Assembly (NCBI RefSeq): GCF_002234675.1
Contig: NC_019879.2
Span: forward strand, 6,081,325-6,145,324
Direction: 5' to 3'
Length of the DNA: 64,000 nt
DNA from: Oryzias latipes
Taxonomy: Eukaryota > Chordata > Actinopteri > Beloniformes > Adrianichthyidae
The position numbers and the translations under genes were made by a program. The notes beneath the pieces are model-generated. The model ran no database searches, was not told the origin of the DNA, and was given only the letters and a program-made list of their open reading frames with translations. Shown piece by piece: positions 10,290-21,239 of the stretch; the first letter of the stretch is position 1; each line of letters opens with the position of its first letter.

Positions 10290-11006
10290 GCGTAGATCAA
10301 GTACACAAATGAAGAATTCAAGTGCTGTTTCACTAGGTTCTTGGGTTGCTTGTGACAGCTGCTGGTAAAGCACAGTTGCATCCTTTTCTGCATAATCAGC
10401 TCTTAATATTTGTCTGAGAGTCATTTTTTCCCCTCCAAATAGCTTATTAATTTCAGGCCAGGGCTCACAGCTCCGATCACAGCTTCTATTATTTCCAGCT
10501 CTGAATAACCTTTTCTGAGTCCACTTTCCATCTGGTGTTCCCAGCTGCTGAAGGTTAGAGTGTCTCTGGAGGTAGACTCACCCACATGTCCCTTTATCTT
10601 AAATTCCTTTCTGAACCCAACAGAAGTCGCACAGCATTGGCTGATCGTTGAGTTGTCATTCTGCGTTTCGCTTTTTCCTGAATTTTTTTGAAGAACCTGT
10701 TGAGGTTGTGATGACAGGGATGTGATTTCGCTGACTGCTCCGCCCCGCAGGTGACATCAGGCGCACAGCTCCCAGCTGATCGTTCAGCTCCAGAAGCACC
10801 GACATGCCCTCGTCCTCTTCCTCCAACAATTCTTCTCGCTCACAGAACTTGATGATGAGTTTAACGAGAGTGCGTCGCGTCTTTCCTCTCGCTCGTTCAC
10901 CTCCCAAGATCTTGAAAAATTCCCACACCAGGCACAGCTCTTCAACAGTCAGCTGGAAAAGTTTTTCCTCGATTTCCATGAGAAAGTCTTCTCTTTGTTC
11001 CGACAT
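10290..11006 (-). pseudogene. gag fragment of the tRNA-Gln-primed gypsy element
   Basis: The minus-strand frame opens at 11,006 with MSEQREDFLMEIEEKLFQL and is open for 116 codons to a stop at 10,656. Beyond a frame shift, gag-like sequence resumes with IKGHVGESTSRDTLTFSS, GAVSPGLKL and ADYAEKDATVLYQQLSQA, a pattern common to fish gypsy gag proteins. It ends at DLRQ, where the Merlin arm starts. It is therefore broken by at least one internal change plus the insertion. Confidence 0.7.
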
Positions 11007-11078
11007 CCTTCAATATTCCCGTCGACAGATCGTTCTTTCAGAAATCAAAAATAATAATTCTCGGTGGGACCTCCAAAT

Positions 11079-11337
11079 TGTTACACCCGTCAAAAGTCGA
11101 GGCGTGATGAAGAAAGAACAATTTATTTGCAGTCGAGAACTTCAACAACAACAAAAACAGAACAAAGTAATGAGAAAAATGCATAAACAATCACAGCTGC
11201 TGCTGGCCCTGATCTGCACGTTAGTTTTTTAACAGCCCTTCTTCTAGCCTCTTCCAACCGATCTTTCCAACTGCCGCCTGCAATAGGCACGCGGCTGGAA
11301 CACAAACACACACAAATCATTTTTTTATGCCGTTACA
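11079..11337 (-). repeat. 5' LTR of the tRNA-Gln-primed gypsy element
   Basis: On the minus strand it begins TGTAACGGCATAAAAAAATG and ends GGGTGTAACA. The LTR at 23,000-23,358 matches along its length except for a retroposon inserted in that copy. A polyadenylation-like AATAAA precedes the R/U5 part. Confidence 0.85.
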
Positions 11338-11549
11338 CACAGAGCATCTTCAGACTGAGGAAACTCAAAGTGAAATGGAGCTCAGTCCAATTGGAAACTA
11401 ATCAAGACAACCTCGAAAGATGGGTCAGAGACCGGGAATCGCTTAGTCAAATTCAGACAAAGAATTTGTTTCGGATTATTATGGTAAACAAGAGACTCTG
11501 GTTCATTTTAAACAAACCAAGTGTGTCCAGTCTAAATACACGCTAGGAA
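11338..11549. other. Unassigned stretch
   Basis: No convincing gene or repeat. One plus-strand frame is open for ~60 codons around 11,340-11,540, but no family resemblance was recognised. Confidence 0.4.
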
Positions 11550-12043
11550 ATGGGAGCCTAAAGACAGATCTCCATGGAAAACATTTTTCAAGAACAGATA
11601 AGTTTCCTTTTTCTCTTCTGAGCTGATATTTTTAAGATCATTAGTGAGACTGAATTGTTTCATGAGTCTTTGTACCACATTTTGTTTGCTTTTACAATGA
11701 AACAGTAATTAAATTTAGAAAAAAAGAGATTTCTGTGTAGTTGCTTGCAACGATTGCTTAGTCATGTTATAAAAAAAGGTCAAATATAAAACAGATCTTC
11801 ATTTGAACTGTGGTCGTTGCCTGTTCGACCACTTGTCCGACGAGCTTTTTAGAGAAGTTGTAAAACTGCCAGACAGTGAAAAAAAAGTGTGATTTCTGCA
11901 GTGTTGCCTAATAATGTTACATAGTAGCGACATGTAAATACAAAAGAACATTAGACCAAGCACAGAGCCTTGTGTTGCACCACGACTATCTCTGCTGTAT
12001 GAGGAAGACTTTCATGATCAGATAAAAATGTCTTAGAACTGCT
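11550..12043 (-). repeat. Inverted copy of lectin-intron sequence with a decayed LINE RT fragment
   Basis: Read on the minus strand this matches the introns before the stalk exons of lectin loci A and B (46,430-46,760, 48,800-49,250, 60,360-60,920). It includes the RT-like segment around ACACAGGGCTCTGTGCTTGG and the ATGAAGATCTGTCTTTA segment. It ends exactly at the TTAA of the piggyBac relic. No lectin exon was seen next to it. Confidence 0.6.
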
Positions 12044-12047
12044 TTAA

Positions 12048-13552
12048 CCCTTGTGCTATCCTAGGCACTTTACTGTTGGGAGTAGGGTCATCTAGACCCA
12101 CTAGACAGTGCTCTGAACCTTTTTTCTTCAATGATTTGTGATCTTCACTGGTGTCCATGGATTACATGAAATCGTTCCACCTTTATCCACCTTTGTCATG
12201 GTAGGGAGAACACGTCACAACATCCGTTGGAGCACAGTTCATAATGTCCAAAAAAACGACGGAGTGTGATACTGATGTTCACTCTTCACAAAGATGCTGC
12301 TGTGTCATCAGGAAGTGACAAAAACCCCATAATCATCCTGGACTACAACAAAAACAAAGGAGGATTGGACAATCTGGACAAGCTGACTGCCACCTACGCT
12401 TGCCAGCGAATGACCAGGAGATGGCCAATGGTTGTTTTACAACATCCTCAATGTGTCTGCATACAATGCATTTGTGTTGTGGACCAATATTCACCAAGGG
12501 TGGAATTCAACCCAAAACACCAAGCAGAGAATGTTTCTTGAGGAGCTCGTGAATTCCCATGTCAAGCGGCACATTGAGCTACGGGAACGGGTGCCCTGAG
12601 ACCCAGCTGCTGCAGACTTGGTCAGACAGCTGCAGGGACACCAAGCACGCCATCCACAGCAACAAGAAGAGCATCAGCATCACCTTTCCTCTCAGAAGCC
12701 AGCCCTGCCTCAAGCACTCCATCCACAGCCACAGCCACAATGCCAGTGAGACCACCTCACTCAAAAAGAAAGAGGTCTCAGGTTTGCCCTAGCAATATGG
12801 ACAGAAAAACCTACATAGTGTGCTTCACCTGCAACAAATATATCTGCAAAGAACACACTAAAAGTGTAACTCTTTGTAACACATGCATCTAAACACACAC
12901 ACACACACACACACACAGGCATGTTCTTTGCACAGAGTATTTATATAAAAAGTACTTGATCTCTTTTGGTATGATTTTCTCGATTGGTTGTTGTTTATTT
13001 GACTTTGCAAATCCTTGTTTTATTGTAATTTTTTATTATTTATGACTGTTCTGTTTTTCATATTGTTAAATATTGTATTAAAGTTCTAATGTGTGGAAGA
13101 AAAAGACTTGTTTTTGCCCTTTTCTTGAAGTGAAGATATACGGGTCAAAAATGACCCGAACACCATAGATGTTACTATATTTGATAATATTAAAATGAAA
13201 ATTTTTTTTTGTTGAACATTTAAGAAATTTGTTTTAATATCTCTCAGTTACACTCAGGTAACAGAACAACTGATTATTTTGTTGCCTTCTTCTCTTAAGG
13301 TACATTTTACCACTTTTTAGACATTGAAAATGAGGGGTATGCTGTTAAAAACAAAGACCCAGAGGGCCACAAAAAACATTAAAACCAATCTTTTCATGGA
13401 TAAGGGAGCCCAACCAGCTAAACAAGAGTTAAGAAAAACATTGGATGAAAAAAGATTTTTTTTTAGGGTATTTTATGGCTGATTTAACACACGGGTCCAA
13501 AATGACCCGCTAACACCACAGATGGCAGCAGAAAGCTAACACCAGAGGAAGG
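12048..13552 (+). mobile_element. piggyBac-type transposon relic
   Basis: Flanked by TTAA on both sides (12,044-12,047 and 13,553-13,556). The left end starts CCCTTGTGCTATCCTAGG, shared with piggyBac MITEs elsewhere in the window; the right end reads GGTGTTAGC on the complement. The interior holds the 3' half of a transposase. The right TTAA lies inside the 5' LTR of the next gypsy element. Confidence 0.7.
12266..12793 (+). pseudogene. piggyBac transposase, C-terminal remnant
   Basis: The frame with KNPIIILDYNKNKGGLDNLD and ACQRMTRRWPMVV matches the end of the piggyBac DDE domain (family pattern: D...NKGGVD.LD......TRRWP). After a shift the frame continues through a region reading like NVSAYNAFVLW, then a Gln/His-rich tail. 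Around 12,805-12,895 a Cys-rich segment (VCFTCNKYICKEH) resembles the piggyBac C-terminal zinc ribbon. The N-terminal two thirds, with most catalytic residues, are missing, so it cannot be active. Confidence 0.7.
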
Positions 13553-13639
13553 TTAAAATAAACTCTTCTTACCTTTCACTCACCTGTCTCTGCCTCTGGG
13601 TTCCAGCGCCTGGGTCCGTTCCGTGTTCTAGTCATGACA
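13553..13639 (+). repeat. Remnant of the 5' LTR of the chromovirus
   Basis: It corresponds to the last 87 bp of the 3' LTR (18,422-18,508). It starts at the TTAA that also ends the piggyBac relic and ends CATGACA, whose ATG is the gag start. Confidence 0.9.
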
Positions 13640-16600
13640 GAACGGACTAGCCTAAACCCCGACCCAGCTGACCCGGAAGTTCTCCGCCATGCTGTGCAGA
13701 AACAAGGTATTTTCTTGGAACTCCACTCCAATATACTCTCTCGCATCACTTCTGTTCAGGAGGACCTTATTTCCCGGATCCAGGATATCACACGGACTCT
13801 TCAGACCTTAAACACCACAGCTCCAGCTTCAGTCCCATCCCCCAGCGATCTGTTTACTTCCGCTTCTACCCCGGAAAATTTCCGGTTACAACCTGAGCCA
13901 TTTCACGGGGATGTTGAAGCATGTGGGGGGTTTCTGTTACAATGTCAACTCCTTTTCCAACTTTCTCCATGTTTCTACCGCTCAGATCTCACCAAAATAA
14001 CGCTAATCGTCAACTCCCTCAGGAGTAAAGCTCTGCGATGGGCCCAAGCCTTCCTGGCGGTCAATCATATTCCTCAACTCCCCCTCGAAAGATTCATTAA
14101 CGAGTTTCGACTCGTTTTTCACCGACCTAAAAAGCAGGAAGAAGCCACCAGACGATTGTTAAGCCTCAAGCAAGGTGATCGATCTGTCTGCGACCATGTC
14201 ATTGATTTCCGCATCCTAGCCGTGGAAGCGGGGTGGACGGACCCCGCACTCAGAGGTGTTTTTTACCAGTCATTGAATGACCACATCAAAGATCATCTGT
14301 GCACTCAGCCAGAAGCTACCGGCTTTGAAGGTTTAGTCAACGCTGCTCTACGATCTGATATTCGCCTCCGTGAACGTAAACTGGAGCGCACCTCTCAGCC
14401 TCGTACTCCGCTTATTGCTAACCAGTGTCCTTCCTCTATCCATCTCACAGAGTCCCCGGCGGTCTTACCTCGCAAATCACCTGAAGAACCCATGCAGATT
14501 TGCCACTCAAAGCTGTCTGCCGAAGAACGTCAGAAGCGGAGTAATGAAGGCTTATGCTTTTACTGTGGAAATCCCGGTCATCAGGTCTCCCAATGTAAGC
14601 TTCGTTTAAACTCCCGAACCCCCCCGCTAGACGACAGGCCGCGGGCGGGTAAGTCTGTTTCTCCTCCCACAGACTTTTGTTGCATTCCTGTCAAGCTATG
14701 TTTTGATTCTCGTGTCACAGAGGCTCAGGCTTTAATTGACTCTAGAGCCGAACAAAGCCTCATTGACTTAGGCCTCGTAAAATCTCTCTCGCTACCTACT
14801 GAACCCTTGGAGACCCCCGTTAAAGCTGCTGGCTTGGGGGGTCAGCACCTCTCAGTCATCACTCACCGTACCGGTCCCATCCAGCTTATTACATCCGGTA
14901 ATCATCATGAAAACATTCAATTCTTTATTACTCACTCTCCTCATAATCCTATAGTTTTGGGTTGTTCTTGGTTGAAACATCATAACCCCCAGTTTGATTG
15001 GGTTTACCAACGGGTTAATTCTTGGAGTGCCTACTGTATGGCTAACTGTCTTCAGTCTGCCATCCCCGATTTAACTCCTGTTAACTCTGCTCTCGCTGAA
15101 TCTATCGATCTCACTAAGGTTCCCTCTTGCTACCATCATTTTAAAGCTGTCTTCAGTAAATGCAAAGCTAATGCTCTACCTTCCCACCGGCCTTATGACT
15201 GCGCCATCGAGCTCCTTCAAGGGGCTACGTTGCCCAAGGGGCATCTATTTAATTTATCTGGTCCCGAAAAGGCCGCTATGGAGTCCTACATCCATGAGGC
15301 GCTTTCATCCGGTCACATTCGTCCGTCTTCTTCTCCTGTTGGTGCTGGGTTTTTCTTCGTGGTGAAAAAAGATAAAACCCTGCGTCCCTGTATTGATTAC
15401 CGCGAACTTAATTCTATCACTGTCAAAGGCAAATACTCACTTCCCCTCATAAGCTCGGTTTTTGATTCAGTTCAAGGCGCTCAGATTTTTTCTAAACTCG
15501 ACCTTCGCAATGCCTATCATTTAGTCCGTATCAAGGAGGGGGATGAATGGAAAACCGCGTTCAATACTCCCCTCGGCCACTATGAGTACCTGGTCATGCC
15601 CTTTGGCCTCACCAACGCCCCCGCGGTTTTTCAAAGACTCGTGAATGACGTGCTCCGAGATTTCATTAATCGCTTCGTCTTCGTCTACCTCGATGATATC
15701 TTGATTTTTTCCCGTGATCCCGTCCAACACGAAAACCACGTGCGCCAGGTTCTGACCAGGTTACTCGAAAATCAGCTGTTTGTTAAGGCAGAAAAATGTC
15801 AATTTCACGCCCCGTCTGTCCAGTTCCTTGGGTACATCCTCGAGGCTGGTCGCATCCGTCCCGATCCCGCAAAAATCAAAGCAGTCTCCCAGTGGGAACC
15901 CCCTGTCACTCGCAAAAAACTACAGCAGTTCCTGGGTTTTGCCAACTTTTACAGAAGATTCATTCGTAATTACAGCAGCATTGCCTCACCCCTTACTCAG
16001 CTAACTTCTATCTCCAAGCCCTTTCAATGGAACCCTAATGCTCAAGCCGCCTTTGACACCCTCAAATCACTGTTCATCTCAGCTCCCATCCTCACGCAAC
16101 CCGACCCGGCCAGACAGTTCGTAGTAGAGGTTGATGCTTCGGACACTGGGGTCGGAGCGATCCTCTCCCAGAAAGAAAGCGCTTCTAACAAACTCAAACC
16201 CTGTGCTTTCTTTTCCCGGAAACTTACTCCCGCCGAGCGGAATTATGATGTGGGTAATCGTGAGCTGCTGGCCATCAAACTAGCGCTGGAGGAGTGGCGT
16301 CATTGGTTGGAGGGAGCGGACCTACCCTTCATTGTCTGGACCGACCACAAAAACCTGGCATACTTGCGTTCCGCCAAACAGTTAAATTCTCGACAAGCTC
16401 GGTGGTGTTTATTTTTTGACAGATTCAACTTCACTATTACCTACAGGCCAGGCAGTCGCAACACCAAACCTGATGCTCTCTCACGCCAATTCAGCTCCGA
16501 TGACTCAACGACCTCCAATACCATCATCCCTCCTACTTGCATCGTGGGCAGTCTGACCTGGGACATCGAAAACCGGGTTATTAATGCCCAGGGTGAGGAA

Positions 16601-17947
16601 CCCAAACCCGACTCCTGTCCTAACGGTGTCCTCTTCGTCCCCACTTCACTCAGGTCGGACGTTTTATCCTGGGGCCACAGTTCTCGGGTCGCCTGTCATG
16701 GCGGGGTGTTTAGGACCCTCAGTCTCCTCCGGAAGAGGTTTTACTGGCCTAGAATGGACAAGGATGTGCGGGAGTACGTCGCCGCTTGCACCACCTGCGC
16801 TAGATCTAAGTCCTCCAGTTCACCTCCTGTCGGCCTGCTCCATCCTCTGTCCACTCCACATAGACCCTGGTCGCACATCGCCGTGGACTTTGTTACAGGG
16901 CTACCTACGTCACAAGGTCACACAATTATTCTTACGGTCATTGATCGCTTCTCCAAAGCCGCCCAGTTTATCCCTCTGCCCCAGTTACCTTCAGCCACTG
17001 TGACAGCCGACCTCCTAGTGAACCATGTTTTTCGCCATCACGGGATTCCAGCCGATATTGTCTCTGACAGGGGCCCTCAATTCATTTCCCATGTTTGGAA
17101 GGCCTTCTGTTCTGCGTTGGGGGCTACCGCCAGTTTGTCCTCCGGCTATCACCCCCAATCTAACGGCCAGGCAGAGCGTGCCAACCAAGAGTTGGAGGCG
17201 GCTCTGCGCTGTCTGGCTGCCCAAAATCCAGCTGATTGGGCTACTCACTTGGTGTGGATCGAGTATGCCCACAACTCTCACGTCTCATCTGCTACCGGGG
17301 TCTCCCCCTTCGAGGCTTCGTTGGGCTATTCACCCCCTCTGTTCCCCTCTCAGGAGCTGGATCTGGCTGTCCCGTCCATGCAGCATCATCTTCAACGCTG
17401 CCAGCGAGTGTGGAACCAGACCAGAGAGGCTTTGCTTCGGACCAAGGAGGAGAACTGTCGTATCGCCAATCGCCACAGGGTGGCAGGTCCCACCTATCAG
17501 GTCGGTCAGAAAGTGTGGCTCTCATCTAAAAACATTCCCCTGCAGACCTCGTCCCGCAAGTTGGCGCCCAGGTTCATCGGTCCATATGTCATTGATCGTA
17601 TCCTCAATCCCTCCTGTGTCCGCCTTCGTCTGCCCGCTGCGCTTAAGGTGCACCCCACGTTCCACATCTCTAACATCAAGCCCTTTTTGGACAGTCCATT
17701 GTGCCCGCCTTCCACTTCCCCACCACCCGCCCGTATCATTGATGGGGCTCCGGCGTTCACAGCCACCCGCATCCTGGATATCTGCCGCCGTGGCCGTGGC
17801 CACCAGTACCTGGTGGATTGGGAAGGGTACGGTCCTGAGGAACGCTCCTGGGTCTCCCGTTCCCTCATCCTCGACCCTTCCCTCATCACCGACTTCTTCC
17901 GCGCCCACCCGGATCGTCGGCCTGGACCGCCAGGAGGCGGTCGTTGA
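13634..17947 (+). CDS. Gag-Pol polyprotein of a chromodomain Ty3/gypsy retrotransposon
   Basis: 1,437 codons, one frame, no frameshift. The start ATG is the last ATGACA of the LTR, so the first residues are encoded by LTR end plus primer site. Domains: gag capsid (about residues 80-250); CCHC zinc knuckle [14 protein letters not shown] (about 308-322); aspartic protease around residue 370; RT with YLDD (about 684); RNase H starting VDASDTGVG (about 831); integrase with an H2C2-type region, then D (about 1083), D (about 1143) and E (about 1179), a D,D35E spacing; chromodomain (about 1374-1430). The protease motif reads DSR where the sister copy at 43,625 has DSG, so it may be inactive. The length is normal for fish elements of this kind. 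The missing 5' LTR suggests a fossil, though the long open frame suggests youth. Confidence 0.95.
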   Translation: MTERTSLNPDPADPEVLRHAVQKQGIFLELHSNILSRITSVQEDLISRIQDITRTLQTLNTTAPASVPSPSDLFTSASTPENFRLQPEPFHGDVEACGGFLLQCQLLFQLSPCFYRSDLTKITLIVNSLRSKALRWAQAFLAVNHIPQLPLERFINEFRLVFHRPKKQEEATRRLLSLKQGDRSVCDHVIDFRILAVEAGWTDPALRGVFYQSLNDHIKDHLCTQPEATGFEGLVNAALRSDIRLRERKLERTSQPRTPLIANQCPSSIHLTESPAVLPRKSPEEPMQICHSKLSAEERQKRSNEGLCFYCGNPGHQVSQCKLRLNSRTPPLDDRPRAGKSVSPPTDFCCIPVKLCFDSRVTEAQALIDSRAEQSLIDLGLVKSLSLPTEPLETPVKAAGLGGQHLSVITHRTGPIQLITSGNHHENIQFFITHSPHNPIVLGCSWLKHHNPQFDWVYQRVNSWSAYCMANCLQSAIPDLTPVNSALAESIDLTKVPSCYHHFKAVFSKCKANALPSHRPYDCAIELLQGATLPKGHLFNLSGPEKAAMESYIHEALSSGHIRPSSSPVGAGFFFVVKKDKTLRPCIDYRELNSITVKGKYSLPLISSVFDSVQGAQIFSKLDLRNAYHLVRIKEGDEWKTAFNTPLGHYEYLVMPFGLTNAPAVFQRLVNDVLRDFINRFVFVYLDDILIFSRDPVQHENHVRQVLTRLLENQLFVKAEKCQFHAPSVQFLGYILEAGRIRPDPAKIKAVSQWEPPVTRKKLQQFLGFANFYRRFIRNYSSIASPLTQLTSISKPFQWNPNAQAAFDTLKSLFISAPILTQPDPARQFVVEVDASDTGVGAILSQKESASNKLKPCAFFSRKLTPAERNYDVGNRELLAIKLALEEWRHWLEGADLPFIVWTDHKNLAYLRSAKQLNSRQARWCLFFDRFNFTITYRPGSRNTKPDALSRQFSSDDSTTSNTIIPPTCIVGSLTWDIENRVINAQGEEPKPDSCPNGVLFVPTSLRSDVLSWGHSSRVACHGGVFRTLSLLRKRFYWPRMDKDVREYVAACTTCARSKSSSSPPVGLLHPLSTPHRPWSHIAVDFVTGLPTSQGHTIILTVIDRFSKAAQFIPLPQLPSATVTADLLVNHVFRHHGIPADIVSDRGPQFISHVWKAFCSALGATASLSSGYHPQSNGQAERANQELEAALRCLAAQNPADWATHLVWIEYAHNSHVSSATGVSPFEASLGYSPPLFPSQELDLAVPSMQHHLQRCQRVWNQTREALLRTKEENCRIANRHRVAGPTYQVGQKVWLSSKNIPLQTSSRKLAPRFIGPYVIDRILNPSCVRLRLPAALKVHPTFHISNIKPFLDSPLCPPSTSPPPARIIDGAPAFTATRILDICRRGRGHQYLVDWEGYGPEERSWVSRSLILDPSLITDFFRAHPDRRPGPPGGGR
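13641..13651 (+). promoter_or_regulatory. Self-priming site (PBS) of the chromovirus
   Basis: The 11-mer AACGGACTAGC lies one base after the LTR. Its exact complement occurs once in the 3' LTR at 18,077-18,087, 31 nt downstream of the TATA-like TACTTAAG (18,046). No tRNA match was recognised. Confidence 0.7.
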
Positions 17948-17958
17948 GGGGGGGGTAC

Positions 17959-18508
17959 TGTCATGGTGGCTTGGCAGACTCCTCCCCCTCCAGCTCTGCT
18001 GCTTATCTCTCTCAGCTGTGACCACTCTACTCATTAGACACCTGCTACTTAAGGAGACCCAGCTTCATCATTCTTCGCTAGTCCGTTAACCCTGATGGTG
18101 CCTAGTCTCCTGAAGCTCACTACGTCTGGCCCCCTTGTCTTGTCCCAAGTTAACCTTGACTGTTTTCTTCGCTTCAGGTTCTCACCTCACGCCAAGAGTG
18201 TCACCTGAATCTCACCTCCTCGAGCAGCAGCTGCCGCAACACTCCTCGTCGACGCCACCTGTGTTTGTGAGCCACAGTCTCTGTGCTCCTCTGGATCTCC
18301 AGCCACGCCACGAACTCTGTCTGGCCTCCTAGCTCTTGGGACTCTGCACGTACGGTACCGGAGACTTCAGTCAAGAGCCGCAGCCACGTTACCCACAGCC
18401 TCGCCCGGAATCAACAAGAACTTAAAATAAACTCTTCTTACCTTTCACTCACCTGTCTCTGCCTCTGGGTTCCAGCGCCTGGGTCCGTTCCGTGTTCTAG
18501 TCATGACA
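17959..18508 (+). repeat. 3' LTR of the chromovirus
   Basis: It is 550 bp with TGTCATGG...CATGACA ends and follows a run of eight or more G plus GTAC (polypurine tract). It contains the TATA-like box at 18,046-18,053 and the 11-mer complementary to the primer site at 18,077-18,087, taken as the 5' end of R. Confidence 0.9.
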
Positions 18509-18650
18509 AAAATAACACTTCCACAAGAGAGCTTACAGGCCAAATGGCTTCACTGTTCCAAAGCATCCACAATGACAAGCAGTGTCCGTGCAAACTTTGT
18601 TCGTCAACCTAAAAGACAATGTGCAGCCTGTCAACGAGACAATATTGACT
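18509..18650. other. Unassigned stretch after the chromovirus
   Basis: About 140 bp with no feature recognised; probably the flank of the insertion or the outer part of the following LINE. Confidence 0.4.
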
Positions 18651-20585
18651 GCTAACATTGTTTTAGTCCTGTGGTTAGGGTTCAAAAAGGAATACTACCA
18701 ACATATTCCCTGCGTGTCGTAAAAGGCGACTAAAAGGGACGGAGCGAGAGGACTGGGAATCCTCTCCCCTGTAACTATATTCCTAACTACGGACAGGGCA
18801 GAGTTGGGAAGGGGAGATTACCTCCCCAAACCCTTAAGATTGGGTCGTTGAATGTGCAGGGGTGTAGTACGGACGGAAGCAAAAGAGATCTGATTGGAAG
18901 GATGTTTGAAAGGAGGGGAATGAGCGTGTTAGCACTGAGTGAGACAAAGATGAAAGGGAAGGGTGAGTGTGTGTTTGGAAGTGTGAGTGGGAGAATGTCT
19001 GGTGTAGAGAGCGGGAGAGCAAGAGAAGGTGTGGCTTTGCTGGTGAGCTGTGAGGTGAGACGATGTGTGGTTGAATAGAAGGAGGTTTCACCAAGACTGA
19101 TGTGGGTGCAGGGCTCCAGACTAACTTTTTTCACTAAGAGCACTGTGGCCCCCAACTGAAAATTTTAGGGGCACAACCAGAAAATTTAGGGGCGCACACT
19201 GTAAATCAACATTCTAACCAAAATCTAACAATAATTTGAGATCACCCAGATGAACGCAACACTGCACAGATCACCTGGTGTGAGACACATTTTTGTTTTT
19301 GCTCTAACATCACCTGTCAATCAAAACAAAAATATCACGAGAAAGGGGTGGAGGCAAGACCCCAACCTGAGCGAACGGAGCTGGAAATTTAGTACTGAAC
19401 TGACTGGAAGCTGCCCTACTGACTACAAAACAATGCATTATGGGACATGTGTCCTGATGGTTTTTGTAGTTCACTGATCAATTAAAATAATTTAAAATAC
19501 CAATTGATTAAAAAAAGGTTACATCCATTACAAAACATTAAAATAATTATAAAAGATGTAATATCACAGATCATACTTAGGGGGAGAGGCATATTAAAAC
19601 TAAATTGAATGTTAAGGACAACTCCCAGTTCCTGTTCTCCTTCAGTCTCGCTGCAGCTTCGCCCTTCATGCCCCCCCCCGGGCGCTGGTTCATCTTAAAC
19701 ACGTCTATCGTTGCATTTTCCTCACGTGTTTTCAGTGCGTCCAAGATTAAAGCGTGTTGTTGCTCGCACGTGTTTAAAGTTCAAGCCCCTGCATGTAGGT
19801 GAGGGACATTTATGCTCCTCAGCTGACCATCTCCCGCGGGAGCGGTGTGCTGCCAACAGCCATGCATGATGAGAACCGTGGTTTGCTTCGCGAGTTTGAG
19901 ACCCCTGCTGTAGACTCTGGCACTGGTACACTAACCGCAGTTCGGAAGAACGAATCAATAGTTCGCTTGCTCATAGCTCAGACGCACATATGAGGTTGTG
20001 ATGATATTTGTCTCCACTACCTTCCCACAAATGTTTACGCGTCTATTATCTCTAGGCCCCGCCCCCTCCACATATTTTAGCCACTTGCAGTGACTTTCCC
20101 TATTCTTCTCACACGCATTGGCCGCCTCAGGCATCACTCAATGACATGCGAGTGTGTGCTCGCGTGTGCTCCAGTCTCATGAGTATTCGCGCAAGTGCGT
20201 GTGTGTCTGTCTGCGTGCGTGTGCGCTCGCGTCTCATTGATGATTTCATTGCTCATTTCATTGCTCATTTCATTGCTCATTTCATTGCTCATTTCATTTA
20301 TCATTGACGTGCCCCTTCCACGTTTAATGTATAAAAAATACGGAGGGTGGGGGAGGCAAATTTACTGGTAGCACATGTGCGACTGGATGCAAAATTCAGT
20401 CGCACACTCTCAAATTTTGGTCGCAAAATGCGACCAAATGGTCGCAGTCTGGAGCCCTGGGGTGAAAGTGAAATTTCTGAAGGAGTTGTGGGCGTTCGTG
20501 AGTGCATATGGTCCTGGCAGTGAGAGGAATGGAGAGGAGAGAGTGACCTTCTGGAACGACTTGGATGAATTACACAACATGCCAA
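18650..20585 (+). pseudogene. LINE endonuclease-domain fragment, split by a DNA transposon
   Basis: From 18,830 the frame reads IGSLNVQGCSTDGSKRDLIG, ALSETKMKGKG and GVALLVSCEV, the start of an apurinic-like endonuclease of a non-LTR element (probably RTE-like). It stops at 19,108 in LMWV and resumes after a 1.35-kb insertion at 20,460 as KVKFLKELWAFVSAYGPGSE to RVTFWNDLDE, where homology ends. The 5' part (18,650-18,830) looks like the LINE leader. RT is absent here; a C-terminal fragment of a possibly similar LINE is at 28,780-29,490. Confidence 0.65.
19109..20459. mobile_element. DNA transposon with CAGGGCTCCAGACT termini
   Basis: It starts CAGGGCTCCAGACT and ends with the reverse complement AGTCTGGAGCCCTG. 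It splits a LINE frame that reads across the joint once the element and a GGGTG duplication (19,104-19,108 and 20,460-20,464) are removed. The interior includes a short tandem of TTCATTGCTCA (20,250-20,300). No transposase was seen. The termini resemble fish hAT elements, but the 5-bp duplication is short for hAT. Confidence 0.65.
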
Positions 20586-20990
20586 TATTGCAGAACATAT
20601 TTCACTTTTCTTTCTGCAAATAAGTGTTCATTTGAATTTCTGTTGAAATTTTCGTTTTATTTTTGTGTTTGTTTCACTGCTGTTCGATCAAACGAATGTT
20701 GGTGTAGGCTGTTAATTGTAAGACTTGCTTTGTGAAGTCTTCTTGTTATTTATGAGAGGCAGTATTGTCATTGTCATTGTCACTTTCACGTGTTTCTTCC
20801 ATCTGCCGACGGTGTCGCCGTTTCTCATTTCACCTGTTTTTGTGCGTACGCCTGGGCCAGAGCTTGCGTGAAGGACCGCACATTTACCCGTCAAGTTTGC
20901 TTTTTATAAATCTAAACTATTGCGTAGAGAGTGGCGTACGCCTTCTTTTGTGCGTACGCAACTTTTATAAATGAGGCCCCTGGTCTTGGT
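20586..20990. mobile_element. 3' part of a PIF/Harbinger-like element
   Basis: It ends with GTGCGTACGC words and TTTATAAATGAGGCCCC, a terminus common in fish repeats of this type. The matching left terminus is not seen, so it is truncated. A short GTCATT tandem lies at about 20,766-20,782. Confidence 0.35.
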
Positions 20991-21239
20991 ATGAATTAGC
21001 AAGAGGAAACCAGCCTCGGCTGAGGCCCTGCTGTGGAGGTGCCCACACTGGGCTGTGCAGCTGACCCTGGTGCAGTGTGGTGTGGCTTAGACCAGGCCTT
21101 AAACCAGTCTCACACACACGCGCGCACACTGAAGGAGGAGGGTTTGGGGAAGAGAAGGAGGGAGTTAAAATTGTGTGCCCTGTCTAGGCTACCCCACCTT
21201 GGTGGGACATAGCCTGGGTATATAGATAGATAGAACAGT

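Larger units (their letters stand above)
10290..11337 (-). mobile_element. 5' part of a tRNA-Gln-primed Ty3/gypsy element, interrupted by the Merlin-like element
   Basis: On the minus strand a 259-bp LTR (11,337-11,079) is followed by a primer site TGGAGGTCCCACCGAGA, which fits the 3' end of tRNA-Gln, then a gag region that stops abruptly at the Merlin arm (10,290). The rest of the element would lie left of the window. A second, deleted member with the same LTR is at 21,240-23,358. Confidence 0.75.
13553..18508 (+). mobile_element. Ty3/gypsy chromovirus-type LTR retrotransposon with open gag-pol and truncated 5' LTR
   Basis: Order: 87-bp remnant of the 5' LTR (13,553-13,639), primer site (13,641-13,651), one gag-pol frame (13,634-17,947), G-rich polypurine tract (about 17,945-17,958) and a complete 550-bp 3' LTR (17,959-18,508). 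The remnant corresponds to 18,422-18,508 of the 3' LTR. The missing 463 bp are replaced by the piggyBac relic, so this copy lacks its promoter. A C-terminal chromodomain places it among chromoviruses. A related defective copy is at 43,179-46,406. Confidence 0.92.

Noticed and set aside
11340..11540. Short open frame resembling a charged helical stalk
   Set aside because: No splice-site context or similarity to the lectin stalk exons; not supported as an exon.
17025..18089. 354-codon frame overlapping the integrase
   Set aside because: Shadow frame of gag-pol without domains.
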